A DNA stretch of 64,000 nt from JAFGUF01 sp040883315 (GTDB lineage Bacteria; Bacillota; Clostridia; Christensenellales; UMGS416): contig JBFLKU010000018.1 of NCBI GenBank assembly GCA_040883315.1, positions 1 to 64,000 on the forward strand. Reading direction: 5' to 3'. The notes under the pieces are model-generated. The model was given only the letters and a program-made list of their open reading frames with translations. It did no database searches and was not told the origin of the DNA. A program made the position numbers and the translations under genes. Position 1 is the stretch's first letter. Each line of letters opens with the position of its first letter. This document shows, piece after piece, positions 17,075-25,224 of this stretch.

Positions 17075-18861
17075 GTCTTGCCTCCTTTAATATAAGATAT
17101 TGCAAATGCACCATTACCGGAATTCAGTCCTATTACAGGGGAAATAGGTGCTATGTAGCTTGGGTCAAATCCTATTGTCTTTTTCAGTTGCTGCGTAAAT
17201 TCTTTTATGTCTTCTTTGGAGTCAGAATATACTATAGAATATTTTAATATTCCGCTTTCTTTTTTATCTCTTTTAATGTCATCTAATATCTTCTTTACAG
17301 CAGCTTTTTGAGATAAGGTTTTCTTGTATACTATTCCTTTTCCGTTGCTGTCTATAGATACTACAGGCTGCAGCTTTATCTTGCTTAGCACCATACCAGC
17401 GGTTTTGGATATTCTCCCGCCTTTAATCATAGGTCCCAAATCCTTTAGGCTCACAAATATCCTAGTGTTTTCCTTTGTTTTTTCCAGCCTATCCACTATT
17501 TCATTGTGAGGCAGGTCTTCCCCTGCCAGTCTGGCAGCCTCTGCAACAAGCAGTCCTTCTGCATTGGAGTTTAGCTTGGAATCGATAACAGAAATGCGTT
17601 TGCCTTTTTTCGAAAGCCTTTTTGCCACTTTGCTGGCGCTATTGTATGTGCCGCTCATTTTCTTGGAAACGAAAATCCCAATGATTGAATCAAAGTGCTC
17701 CAGAAGCATCTCAAATGTTTTCTCTATTACAGCAGATGAAGGCTGTGCACTGGTCGGGTTCATCTTATATTCATTTAGCTTTTTATAGAAATAATCCGGT
17801 GTCATGGTTATCTTGTCCAGATATAATGTAGAATCACAAACCAAGTTCATTGGTATTACGGTAATTTGATTTTCATCTATCATTTCTTGTGTGATGTCTG
17901 CTATTGAATCCGTAACTATTCCTATTTTGTTTTTTCTATTGTGTATTATGCCGTTCATCAGCTTCATATCCTCGATTTTCTGAGAAATAACTGTGCCCTT
18001 TTTCTCCAGCTCAGCCATAATCACATCAGGGCTGTCGGTGTGTATATGTATTTTCACATGGTTGTCTTTGCTGGTGATAACAAACGAATCGCCAAGCTCG
18101 ACAATTGCCTTTTTGATATCTTCAGTCTCGTGTTTGGTCTCTATATAGAACTGCGAACAATATCTATTTTTTTCTACTTCTACATTTTTAAGTGTATTCT
18201 CATGCGCTTCCAGCTCTATGTAGTCAGTAGTGTAGTTTTCGTCCACTTTTCCTTTTTTCAAAAATTCATGCATTCCTTCGAGAAAAATTAAAAAGGCTTT
18301 TGCACCAGCGTCAACGACGTTATTTTCCACAAAAACCTTCATTTTATATTTTGTTTTTTCCACAAAAACGCGTGCTTTTTCTACTGAATCATTAATACCT
18401 TTTTCAAAATCCAATGAATCTAACGCCCTGCTCAGTTCGTTTGCCCAGTCTCTCATCACGCTAAGTATCGTCCCCTCTTTTGGAGAACCCACCGCATTGT
18501 AGGCATGCCCAGCCGCTTTTCGTGCCACTTCTGCAAATTCCTTGCTAGTTATGCTTTCTTTTGCTTTAGTCTCTATAAAGAAGCCATTTAGAAACTGTGC
18601 AAATATCATGCCCGAGTTTCCATAGGCATTCTCTATGGCTGTTTCCGAAATGGAAGACAGTGTATCGTTTAGATTTTTGTTTTTCTTGGACTTCAGTATT
18701 ATCATTTTCATTGTAAGTGCCAGATTTGTGCCCGTGTCGCCATCTGCAACAGGGAAAACATTTATACTGTTTAAATTTCTCTCCGAGCCTATTAGTCGCT
18801 TGGCTCCCGAGATAAAATAGTCATATATAGTGTTTCCATCTATTATTATTGTATTAGTCAT
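17071..18861 (-). CDS. DAK2-DegV fusion, fatty acid kinase-like (FakA + FakB in one chain)
   Basis: Protein of 596 aa. Residues about 8-200 are a DAK2 nucleotide-binding domain with NVFPVADGDTGTNLALTM, whose aspartates bind Mg-ATP. Residues about 220-305 match the middle part of FakA (VKIHIHTDSPD). Residues about 310-595 are a complete DegV/FakB lipid-binding domain: IGIVTDSIADIT, TSAQPSS, SGTYNSA and IKGGRISKT. In S. aureus FakA phosphorylates a fatty acid held by FakB, feeding exogenous fatty acids into phospholipids. Here kinase and acyl carrier are one polypeptide. It heads an operon with lipid-type membrane proteins. An AGAGGT site precedes the ATG. Confidence 0.9.
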   Translation of the reverse strand: MTNTIIIDGNTIYDYFISGAKRLIGSERNLNSINVFPVADGDTGTNLALTMKMIILKSKKNKNLNDTLSSISETAIENAYGNSGMIFAQFLNGFFIETKAKESITSKEFAEVARKAAGHAYNAVGSPKEGTILSVMRDWANELSRALDSLDFEKGINDSVEKARVFVEKTKYKMKVFVENNVVDAGAKAFLIFLEGMHEFLKKGKVDENYTTDYIELEAHENTLKNVEVEKNRYCSQFYIETKHETEDIKKAIVELGDSFVITSKDNHVKIHIHTDSPDVIMAELEKKGTVISQKIEDMKLMNGIIHNRKNKIGIVTDSIADITQEMIDENQITVIPMNLVCDSTLYLDKITMTPDYFYKKLNEYKMNPTSAQPSSAVIEKTFEMLLEHFDSIIGIFVSKKMSGTYNSASKVAKRLSKKGKRISVIDSKLNSNAEGLLVAEAARLAGEDLPHNEIVDRLEKTKENTRIFVSLKDLGPMIKGGRISKTAGMVLSKIKLQPVVSIDSNGKGIVYKKTLSQKAAVKKILDDIKRDKKESGILKYSIVYSDSKEDIKEFTQQLKKTIGFDPSYIAPISPVIGLNSGNGAFAISYIKGGKT

Positions 18862-18927
18862 AAATACCTCTCTAATCCTTTTTATTATATCTATGTATTA
18901 ATTATAATAAATTTTACTAAATCAATT

Positions 18928-18944
18928 TTGTGATGTTGTCACAA
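18928..18944. promoter_or_regulatory. Palindromic operator candidate upstream of the DAK2-DegV gene
   Basis: TTGTGATGTTGTCACAA is a 17-base sequence with perfect 6-base arms around a 5-base centre, 67 bases upstream of the start at 18861. It looks like a dimeric repressor or CRP/FNR-type site, but the spacer is one base short of the CRP consensus. AT-rich TATAAT-like elements lie between it and the start. Confidence 0.45.
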
Positions 18945-19177
18945 TAATCTAATAAACATATTTTAGTTATTTAAAACTTACTTGTATTATATATGCGAAA
19001 TGGAATATTTTTATAATTATCACTAATATAATTGAATTTGGTTATGCAATGCCTGTTTTCAGCTTGCATTTTAATTTAAGGCTCTGTTAAACAATAGTGT
19101 TGTTCGTGAGCACAAATAGAGAAATCATGTTAAAATGTGTGATTTCCTTTACTTGGGTTTGGTTTAGAGTTGTATTC

Positions 19178-19645
19178 CTACTCGTGATTAAATATTCTTT
19201 TTAATTCGTTGAGTTGCCATTCTCGTTCACGGGTTATAGTTTTGACATCATTTGAGTTAAGCAATCCTATTGTTTTAACAGCATAATCTGATGCCACCAT
19301 TGAGTGTTCTCTCATGTGTCCACTTCCTACTGCCTGTCCTGCAACTCTTAATGCCGTTTTCTGAATTTCGTCATCACATTCTCGTGCAAGTTTGTGGATT
19401 TTAAGTCCTGCTTGTCTAACATCGTGCATTCTTGCTTTGTCCAATTGCCATAATTCATTTATGTGAAATCCATCAACAATATCATCAACTGAATTATAAT
19501 CAATACCGACAATATCCAGTATGTGTTTAGCAATAGATAACGACCATTTTGCTAAATCTACTTGGCTCGTTTTTTTATACAATTCATCAATTTCTCCTCT
19601 CAATTGATTGTTATCTACAATTTTTATTTTAGTCTTTGTTGGCAT
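19178..19645 (-). CDS. Putative immunity protein (Imm5-like), passenger gene
   Basis: Soluble protein of 155 aa with no membrane segments, mostly helical. HDVRQAGLKIHKLARECDDE and AVGSGHMREHSMVASDYAVK resemble the family often labelled putative immunity protein (Imm-5-like); this is recognition from memory, not a search. The start at 19645 follows GGAGG by seven bases; a longer frame to 19669 lacks a site. It lies between the terminal repeats of the decayed insertion element yet remains open, which suggests it has been kept. There is no toxin gene beside it, so immunity is only a family label. The last residues (EREWQLNELKRIF) form an amphipathic helix. Confidence 0.65.
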   Translation of the reverse strand: MPTKTKIKIVDNNQLRGEIDELYKKTSQVDLAKWSLSIAKHILDIVGIDYNSVDDIVDGFHINELWQLDKARMHDVRQAGLKIHKLARECDDEIQKTALRVAGQAVGSGHMREHSMVASDYAVKTIGLLNSNDVKTITREREWQLNELKRIFNHE

Positions 19646-19696
19646 AAAGAACCTCCGCCACAAACGCACTTGCGTTAGTATTTGATTTACTCAACA

Positions 19697-20217
19697 TTAT
19701 ACATAATTTGCAGTCCTTGTTTTATAATGTTCTAATCTTGTATCGGTTAACTTTGTAGCACTACTTATAATCATATGTCTTGCCTTAGTAATATCTTTTT
19801 CAGTAGTAGAGGATTCAAGCCACTTGAACCAATGAAGATAGTTATCAAGATATTTTGTGGATACGCCATTATGTCTACTATTTTAGCAGATTTCCTTATC
19901 GAAAATCCTAAAATCATACTTTTAGCATAATTAAGCCAAACATCTGTGTCGAATTTAGAATTTGACATAGGTGAAAGCGTAAGGTCATTGAATGTCTTTT
20001 CCGCCGTCCTTACACTTGAACCGTTGAACATCATTCTTTTTTCCATGCTTGATAACATCCATGCATCCACAATGAATACAAGCAATACCCTCAGCAAATC
20101 TTTGCTGACGGCTATCGATATGAAAGATTTAGACATTGATGTAAGAGTAATCGCTTATCCAATAAGGTCGAATAATTGCATTTTCTCTTCATTTTTCAAT
20201 ATCAGTATATCAGGCAT
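19697..20217 (-). pseudogene. Remnant IS1595-family transposase
   Basis: Reading the minus strand in three frames recovers pieces of one protein. They are, in order: a zinc ribbon with CIHCGC and FKCKDGGKD around 20000-20090; TFNDLTLSPMSNSKFDTD and the following KSMILGFSIRKSAKI in the next frame; and KYLDNYLHWFKWLESS, then a C-terminal tail ending at a stop at 19697. The catalytic DDE-type core between the second and third pieces is missing, and at least two frameshifts and one stop separate the pieces. The element cannot move by itself. Confidence 0.75.
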
Positions 20218-20334
20218 AATACTTTTTACTGATTGAATAGAACCCCTCATAAAACACATGTTTATAGACTATTATTGAACATACGTTTTTATTTGTCAAG
20301 TAACAACTCTATTGTCTAACAAAGCATATTTAAT

Positions 20335-20374
20335 AAAAAAGAAAAGAGCCATACATTTATATGAATGCATGGCT
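20335..20374 (-). terminator. Intrinsic terminator of the eda-kdgK operon
   Basis: AGCCATACATT (20347-20357) pairs with AATGCATGGCT (20364-20374) with one wobble; on the minus strand it is followed by a CTTTTCTTTTTT tract. It lies 47 bases past the kdgK stop and just outside the insertion element. Confidence 0.8.
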
Positions 20375-20421
20375 ATTAAGTGAGTAACTTAATGAAAAAT
20401 CTCATTATATCATTGTTGTTG

Positions 20422-21450
20422 TTATCTGTTCACGCGGCCTGTGCCATCTCCGCCCATCAGCTTTTTAACTTCATCCAGCTTCACTCTGTTGAAATCTCCG
20501 CTGATAGAGTGCTTCAAACAGCTAGCAGCAACTGCAAATTCCAGTGCGTCTTGTTTATTGTTGTAGGAGTTAAGACCATATATTAATCCACCAGCAAATG
20601 AGTCGCCGCCGCCTACTCTATCTATTATATCGTTCATCATGTATCTTTTTGACAGATAGAAATTTCCTCTATCATTCAGGCATGCTCCCCAGCCGTTTAT
20701 ATCAGCTGATTTGCTTTCTCTCAGTGTTATAGCTATCATCTTCAAGTTCGGAAATGCCGCCAATACTTTTTCGCCAAGCAGTTTGTATTTATCAGTGTCC
20801 AATGAGCCGCTCTCTACATTCACATCCACATTTATGCCTAGTGACTTTTGGCAGTCCTCTTCATTGGCTATGCCCACATCCACATATTTCACTAGTTCAC
20901 TCATCACCTCTACTGATGTTTCACCGTATTTCCAAAGCTTTTTACGATAATTAAAATCGCACGATACAGTCACATTCTTCTCCTGTGCTTTTTTCACAGC
21001 CTGAAGTGAAAGCTCTTTTGCTTTTTTGCTGATTGCAGGAGTGATGCCGGAAATATGAAACCACTTGGCATCTTTAAAAATTTCATCCCAGTCTACTTCG
21101 CCCATTTCCATCAGGGCAATAGATGACTCTGCTCTATCATAGACCACATTTGATGGTCTTTGGTTTGCTCCAGCTTCCAGAAAATATATTCCTACACGTC
21201 CAGGTCGGCGAACTATTCTTGTAGTGTCCACGCCAAAGCCTCTTATTTCTCTAATGCATGCGTCTGCTATGTCGTTTTCCGGCAATGCGGATACAAACTG
21301 TGCATCCAATCCGTAATTTGCTAATGATACCGCCACGTTTGCCTCGCCGCCTCCGAATGTGGCCTCTAGCTGTGGCGATTGAAATAGTTTTTCATGATCC
21401 GGCGATTTCAGCCTAAGCATCACTTCGCCGAATGTAACATATTTGCCCAT
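20422..21450 (-). CDS. kdgK: 2-keto-3-deoxygluconate kinase KdgK
   Basis: PfkB-family kinase of 342 aa that phosphorylates 2-keto-3-deoxygluconate (KDG) to KDPG with ATP, the point where the galacturonate and glucuronate branches meet. The N-terminus KYVTFGEVMLRLKSPDHE and FGGGEANVAVSLANYGL match KdgK. DRVGGGDSFAGGLIYGL near residue 280 is PfkB signature 2 with the catalytic aspartate. The frame extends to 21501, but AAGGAGG before the ATG at 21450 sets the start. It follows the KDPG aldolase gene by 10 bases. Confidence 0.93.
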   Translation of the reverse strand: MGKYVTFGEVMLRLKSPDHEKLFQSPQLEATFGGGEANVAVSLANYGLDAQFVSALPENDIADACIREIRGFGVDTTRIVRRPGRVGIYFLEAGANQRPSNVVYDRAESSIALMEMGEVDWDEIFKDAKWFHISGITPAISKKAKELSLQAVKKAQEKNVTVSCDFNYRKKLWKYGETSVEVMSELVKYVDVGIANEEDCQKSLGINVDVNVESGSLDTDKYKLLGEKVLAAFPNLKMIAITLRESKSADINGWGACLNDRGNFYLSKRYMMNDIIDRVGGGDSFAGGLIYGLNSYNNKQDALEFAVAASCLKHSISGDFNRVKLDEVKKLMGGDGTGRVNR

Positions 21451-21460
21451 ATTGTCCTCC

Positions 21461-22420
21461 TTACTTCTGCAGTAGGTGAATAGCGAATCCACCAAATTCA
21501 TTCTCTAAATATACAGCCATTTTTTTGCCGTTCTTTTCAGTCGTCGATTCTTCATCCATTTTATATCCACGCTGCTCCAGATAATAGACAGCTCTATCAA
21601 TATTATTGGTTCTTATGGCTATATGACCATTTTTTCCTTTATATTGTCTATTCAGCACCTCCAAAAAAGATCCTGCAAAGTTGGAGCTATTGCCTTCCTT
21701 CATCCCTATGCCAAATGCATAAGACAGCTCTTTTGTCAGCTCCATAGACACTTCTTTATTATCCATGTTAATGCCGACATGTGCTATTTCAAAGCCAAGC
21801 AGCACTTCAATAGATTTTTTGACTATATCAGTTATTTTGGCGTAGTTTCCGTTTGCCATGTCTGCAGTGTTGCAAAGCCAGCCGCCGCCTATTGCATGGA
21901 TAAATTCTTTATCTGCGTATTCTGTCAAATTATCTAGGCTCACTCCGCCTGTCGGCACAAATTTAACCATCCTGTATGGTCCATTCAATGCCTTGCACGC
22001 TTTCATTCCGCCATATATGCTGGCAGGGAAAAATTTAATCACATTTATACCAAATGATAATGCGTGCTCTATCTCTGTGGGGGTCACACATCCTGGAGTG
22101 ACCAAAATGTTATTATTTATACAATACTGAACAACATCATCATTGAATCCCGGGCTTACTATAAATTCGCATCCGGCTTCTACTGCGTTTTTTGTCTGCT
22201 CTACATTTAGCACAGTACCTGCACCCAAAATTATCTCCGGGTATTTATCCTTGATTAATTTCATGGATTCCAGTGCGGCGTCGGTTCGCAGTGTCACCTC
22301 CATCACAGGCAGTCCGCCATCTATCATGGCTTTTGCTGTGGGAAGAGCATACTCTGCCTTTTCAAAAACTACTACAGGAATAAGACCAATCTTTCCTAGT
22401 TTATCTCTTAAAGCTTCCAT
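21461..22420 (-). CDS. eda: KDPG/KHG aldolase with C-terminal VOC-like extension
   Basis: Protein of 319 aa. Residues 1-about 205 are a complete class I KDPG aldolase: IPVVVFEKAEYALP, MEVTLRTDAALESM, LGAGTVL, the Schiff-base lysine in VIKFFPASIYGG, PTGGVSLDN and AIGGGWL. It splits KDPG into pyruvate and glyceraldehyde-3-phosphate. Residues about 210-319 are additional: HVGINMD at the start and HIAIRTNNIDRAVYYLEQRGY look like a vicinal-oxygen-chelate (glyoxalase-like) fold. E. coli Eda ends at 213 aa, so this is a fusion. The start at 22420 follows GGAGG by six bases. It heads the eda-kdgK operon behind a strong promoter. Confidence 0.93.
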   Translation of the reverse strand: MEALRDKLGKIGLIPVVVFEKAEYALPTAKAMIDGGLPVMEVTLRTDAALESMKLIKDKYPEIILGAGTVLNVEQTKNAVEAGCEFIVSPGFNDDVVQYCINNNILVTPGCVTPTEIEHALSFGINVIKFFPASIYGGMKACKALNGPYRMVKFVPTGGVSLDNLTEYADKEFIHAIGGGWLCNTADMANGNYAKITDIVKKSIEVLLGFEIAHVGINMDNKEVSMELTKELSYAFGIGMKEGNSSNFAGSFLEVLNRQYKGKNGHIAIRTNNIDRAVYYLEQRGYKMDEESTTEKNGKKMAVYLENEFGGFAIHLLQK

Positions 22421-22440
22421 AACAACCTCCAAAGTGTCAC

Positions 22441-22498
22441 TATATGACCGTCTATGTCTTTATATGAACATTATAATATTTTCAACCTTTTGCGTCAA
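22441..22498 (-). promoter_or_regulatory. Promoter of eda-kdgK with direct repeat
   Basis: TTGACG (complement of 22493-22498) and TATAAT (complement of 22470-22475) with a 17-base spacer is a near-consensus vegetative promoter. Just downstream are two TATATGA copies (22441-22447 and 22461-22467), 20 bases apart, a possible binding site for the IclR-type regulator encoded at 22562-23317. Confidence 0.75.
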
Positions 22499-22502
22499 TA
22501 GG

Positions 22503-22536
22503 ATAAAAATAAAAAACAAGACAATATTGTCTTGTT
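22503..22536 (-). terminator. Intrinsic terminator after the IclR gene
   Basis: A perfect 22-base palindrome (22515-22536, AACAAGACAAT and its complement) is followed on the minus strand by TTTTTTATTTTTA. It ends the transcript of the FAH-iclR pair. Confidence 0.88.
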
Positions 22537-22561
22537 ATACATCACTCTATTATATTTTTTC

Positions 22562-23317
22562 CTATTTATTATATCCCAAGCATTTTGAAATTTCATAAGC
22601 TGTATTTTTGACTTTAGAGACTATTGCACTGCCTTTATCAATGCTTCCTCTGCTGTCGCTGGACGTACTGATTGCAGCTACTATTTTGTTTCTATAGTCA
22701 TATATTGGTGCACCTACGCAAAAAATATGCTCTTCGTTTTCTTCATTGTCCACGGCGTAGCCATCCTTTCTGGCTTGCTGTACTTCTTTTAGAATGTCAT
22801 CAATTTTCGTATGAGTATTTTTTGTGATTTTCTTTATCTCGATCGATTTTAATATAGATATCACTTCCTCATCACTGAACTGCGAAAGCAGTACCTTGCC
22901 CATGGAGCTGTTGTATACAGGCAGCCTTTTTCCGATAGATGAAAACATGCTTATGGAATTAATGGGCTGAATTTTCTCTATATATACTACCTCGCCATGG
23001 GAATATATGCCCATATGGCACACTTGATTTGTCTGCATAGATAGCTCTCTTAGCATCGGAACTGCTTCGGTTTTCAGCTCCACTTGATTAAGGCGCAGGC
23101 TGCTTAGCTCAACTAGTTTTAGCCCTAGTTTATATTTATTGGTGCTTGCACTCTTTTCAATATATCCGTTTTTAAGCAAAGTAAAAACCAAGCGGCGAAC
23201 ATTGCTTCTATTGAATCCTGTTATATCTTCCAGCTCTTTTTGGCTTCTTGGCTGCGTCGAAATTATCTCCAATACCATCAGAGCTCTTTCAACAGTTTGC
23301 AAAGTCATGTTTTCCAT
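22562..23317 (-). CDS. IclR-family transcriptional regulator, KdgR-like
   Basis: DNA-binding regulator of 251 aa. Residues about 7-62 form the winged helix (TVERALMVLEIIS, then FNRSNVRRLVFTLLKNGYIEK); residues about 75-250 are the IclR effector domain with SMGKVLLSQFSDEE and GYAVDNEENEEHIFCVGAPI. In enterobacteria KdgR, an IclR protein, senses KDG and represses pectin genes. Its position next to kdgK and eda makes a KDG-responsive repressor likely, though the effector is inferred. It is 19 bases downstream of the FAH-family gene and is probably translated from the same message. Confidence 0.92.
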   Translation of the reverse strand: MENMTLQTVERALMVLEIISTQPRSQKELEDITGFNRSNVRRLVFTLLKNGYIEKSASTNKYKLGLKLVELSSLRLNQVELKTEAVPMLRELSMQTNQVCHMGIYSHGEVVYIEKIQPINSISMFSSIGKRLPVYNSSMGKVLLSQFSDEEVISILKSIEIKKITKNTHTKIDDILKEVQQARKDGYAVDNEENEEHIFCVGAPIYDYRNKIVAAISTSSDSRGSIDKGSAIVSKVKNTAYEISKCLGYNK

Positions 23318-23336
23318 AGTTTTCTCCCAGCTATAA

Positions 23337-24206
23337 TTATATTGAAGATGCCACAGTGTTTACTAGAGAACCAATGCCATCAATTACAATCTCCATCTTG
23401 TCGCCTGCTTTCAAATACTTTGGTGGATTAAACCCCTTGCCCACACCTTGTGGAGTTCCTGTAGCTATTATATCCCCTGCGTTCAGTGTCATACCCTTTG
23501 AGAGCTGCACTATTAGCGCAGGTATATCGTGCATCATCAATGTGGTGTTTGCATCCTGACGCAACTCGCCATTTATATATGATTTTATACTAAGATTATT
23601 TCCATCTGCTATTTCATCTTTGGTCACTATCCACGGGCCTATAGGGCAGTGTGTATCCAGGCTTTTGCCCTTAAACCATTGCTGGTGTTTTTCCTGAAGG
23701 TCTCTGGATGTCACATCGTTTAATATTGTATATCCATAAACATAATCCAAGGCCTCCTCTGCCTTTATATTTATTCCTTTTTTGCCTATCACAACTGCTA
23801 GCTCAGCTTCATAGTCCACATCTGTGCATGCATTTTCATGTAAATATACCATGTCCACGGGGTTAGTCACGCTTGATAGTGCCTTGGAGAAAAATATCGG
23901 CGTTTCTTTCACTTTTGCCACATCGTCGCTGCTTCCATCGAACTCAATAATGTGATCGTAATAGTTTTTGCCGATGCACAAAATGTTCTTTGTAGGCTTC
24001 ACCGGAGCTAAAAGTTTTACATCACTAAAGATGAATTCATCTTTCAGCAGTTTTTTCTCATTCTTTGCCTTTTCAAATATCTCGACCACTATTTCAAAGC
24101 TATCAGGATTCTCCAAAAGACTGCTATTTGAATATATCGTGCTTTTGGCGTCATCCAGCATCCCCCAAAATATTTTGCTTTCATATAGAAATTTAACTAT
24201 CTTCAT
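23337..24206 (-). CDS. Fumarylacetoacetate hydrolase-family protein
   Basis: Cytoplasmic enzyme of 289 aa. The C-terminal FAH fold covers about residues 70-285: ILCIGKNYYDHIIE, the metal-binding DYEAELAVVIGKKG, YGYTILNDVTSRDLQ, KSLDTHCPIGPWIV and GDIIATGTPQGVGKG. Family members hydrolyse, decarboxylate or dehydrate 2-keto acids and acylpyruvates with Mg or Mn. Next to KDG kinase, KDPG aldolase and an IclR regulator it may act on a keto-deoxy sugar acid or remove a side product. Its true substrate is open. The N-terminal 65 residues are a small lid domain. Confidence 0.9.
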   Translation of the reverse strand: MKIVKFLYESKIFWGMLDDAKSTIYSNSSLLENPDSFEIVVEIFEKAKNEKKLLKDEFIFSDVKLLAPVKPTKNILCIGKNYYDHIIEFDGSSDDVAKVKETPIFFSKALSSVTNPVDMVYLHENACTDVDYEAELAVVIGKKGINIKAEEALDYVYGYTILNDVTSRDLQEKHQQWFKGKSLDTHCPIGPWIVTKDEIADGNNLSIKSYINGELRQDANTTLMMHDIPALIVQLSKGMTLNAGDIIATGTPQGVGKGFNPPKYLKAGDKMEIVIDGIGSLVNTVASSI

Positions 24207-24235
24207 TATGCTTTCCTTTTAAATATCTTTATGTG

Positions 24236-24265
24236 ATTTTATCATTTTTATATCCTATAAATCAA
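24236..24265 (-). promoter_or_regulatory. Candidate promoter of FAH-iclR
   Basis: TTGATT (complement of 24260-24265) and TAAAAT (complement of 24236-24241) with an 18-base spacer, about 30 bases upstream of the FAH-family start. Prediction by eye. Confidence 0.5.
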
Positions 24266-24294
24266 TAATTATAATTTATTTAGGCTGTATAAAT

Positions 24295-24325
24295 GCAGAA
24301 AGAGCACAAAAAGAGTGCCCTATTC
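24295..24325 (-). terminator. Weak terminator candidate of the uxaB operon
   Basis: GGGCAC and GTGCTC pair on the minus strand (one wobble) around a U-rich 7-base loop, with a short U tract after. It lies about 50 bases past the last gene of the long pectin operon. The stem is short, so read-through into the FAH gene is possible. Confidence 0.4.
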
Positions 24326-24374
24326 ATAGATATCCTAATATATTTTCAATAATGCTAAAAATAATATAAAATCT

Positions 24375-25220
24375 TCAGTCTGCCGTTTTTATTCCTCTGT
24401 CTTCCAGCCAGTCTATGCTCATATCAATCCATCTGGTCAGATTAGTGCTTACAGCGGGCAATTCATCTGTTCTGTGGGATTCACCATCCGCAGTAGAAAG
24501 CCCGTGCTGTCCCTTTTCAAATATATGCAGAGAAAAAGGAACTCGATTTTTTTCATAGGATTGTGCCATTGCCAAGCAATTGTAAACAGGCACGGCACCG
24601 TCCTCATATGTATGCCATATAAATGCAGGTACGCTCTGTGGAGTCACTCTATCTTCCAGCGATAAATATTTTTTTAGCTCTTCATCATCTCCACATAGAT
24701 TTTCAAACGAACCTTGATGTCCTTTCTCTTTAGATGTAATAACAGGGTATGATAGTATTGCGGCATTCGGTTTTGCCATGCTTGACTTCTCGCCGAAAGC
24801 TTCCTTTATTACATCTTCGCCAAATAATGTAGCTAGGCAGCCGCAAAGATGTCCGCCTGCTGAAAATCCCAGTGCAGCTATTTTTTCTTTGTGCACGTTA
24901 AAAATCTCTGCATACTCTCTGATATATATCATTGCCATCGCAGCCTCCAAAAAGGCCGTGGGATACTTTGCAGGCGCTACAGCATAGTCCAGAATAAACA
25001 CTGCAAATCCTCTAGCTAAATACCTCATGGCAATTGGCTCTGCTTCCCCTGGCGAAACCAAAATATATCCGCCGCCGGGCATAATTAAAATGGCAGGTCT
25101 TTTTCTTTCTTCGTTTATCTCCGAATAATTATCCGGCAAATACATTGTCAGCAATCCTTTGCTTCCGTTTAGCTTCTCTCTGTTTAATTCCTTATATAAA
25201 TCTACTTGCTTAATTATCAT
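24375..25220 (-). CDS. Alpha/beta-hydrolase, acetyl esterase-like
   Basis: Cytoplasmic esterase of 281 aa with no signal peptide. Residues RPAILIMPGGGYILVSPGE carry the oxyanion-hole Gly-Gly-Gly, GFSAGGHL (about residues 118-125) the nucleophile serine, YEDGAVPV the aspartate and KGQHGLS the histidine, a complete triad. This matches the acetyl-xylan-esterase-like hydrolases that remove acetyl groups from plant oligosaccharides. It is the last gene of the uxaB operon, 4 bases after the CE15-like gene. Substrate (acetylated pectin or xylan fragments) is inferred from context. Confidence 0.87.
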   Translation of the reverse strand: MIIKQVDLYKELNREKLNGSKGLLTMYLPDNYSEINEERKRPAILIMPGGGYILVSPGEAEPIAMRYLARGFAVFILDYAVAPAKYPTAFLEAAMAMIYIREYAEIFNVHKEKIAALGFSAGGHLCGCLATLFGEDVIKEAFGEKSSMAKPNAAILSYPVITSKEKGHQGSFENLCGDDEELKKYLSLEDRVTPQSVPAFIWHTYEDGAVPVYNCLAMAQSYEKNRVPFSLHIFEKGQHGLSTADGESHRTDELPAVSTNLTRWIDMSIDWLEDRGIKTAD

Positions 25221-25224
25221 ATAT

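Larger units (their letters stand above)
19080..20326 (-). mobile_element. Degenerate IS1595-like insertion element with passenger gene
   Basis: The left end (from 19080, GGCTCTGTTAAACAATAG) and the inverted right end (ending 20326) match at 21 of 25 positions. Between them are a broken IS1595-type transposase (19697-20217) and an intact small gene (19178-19645), both on the minus strand. The ends and the zinc-ribbon transposase fit the IS1595 family, in which passenger genes are known. The flanks are AT-rich (taatttaa on the left, tatttaat on the right) with no exact 8-base target duplication, so the insertion is old. Length is 1247 bases. Confidence 0.75.

Noticed and set aside
19946..20236. 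Plus-strand open frame in the insertion element
   Set aside because: The minus strand gives recognisable transposase pieces in this region, so the plus frame is a shadow.
19072..20334. Target-site duplication around the insertion element
   Set aside because: The 8-base flanks taatttaa and tatttaat are only similar, and AT-rich DNA gives such likeness by chance.
22441..22467. TATATGA direct repeat as a proven KdgR site
   Set aside because: Kept only as a possible site in the promoter entry; IclR-type sites are usually palindromes and none is clear here.
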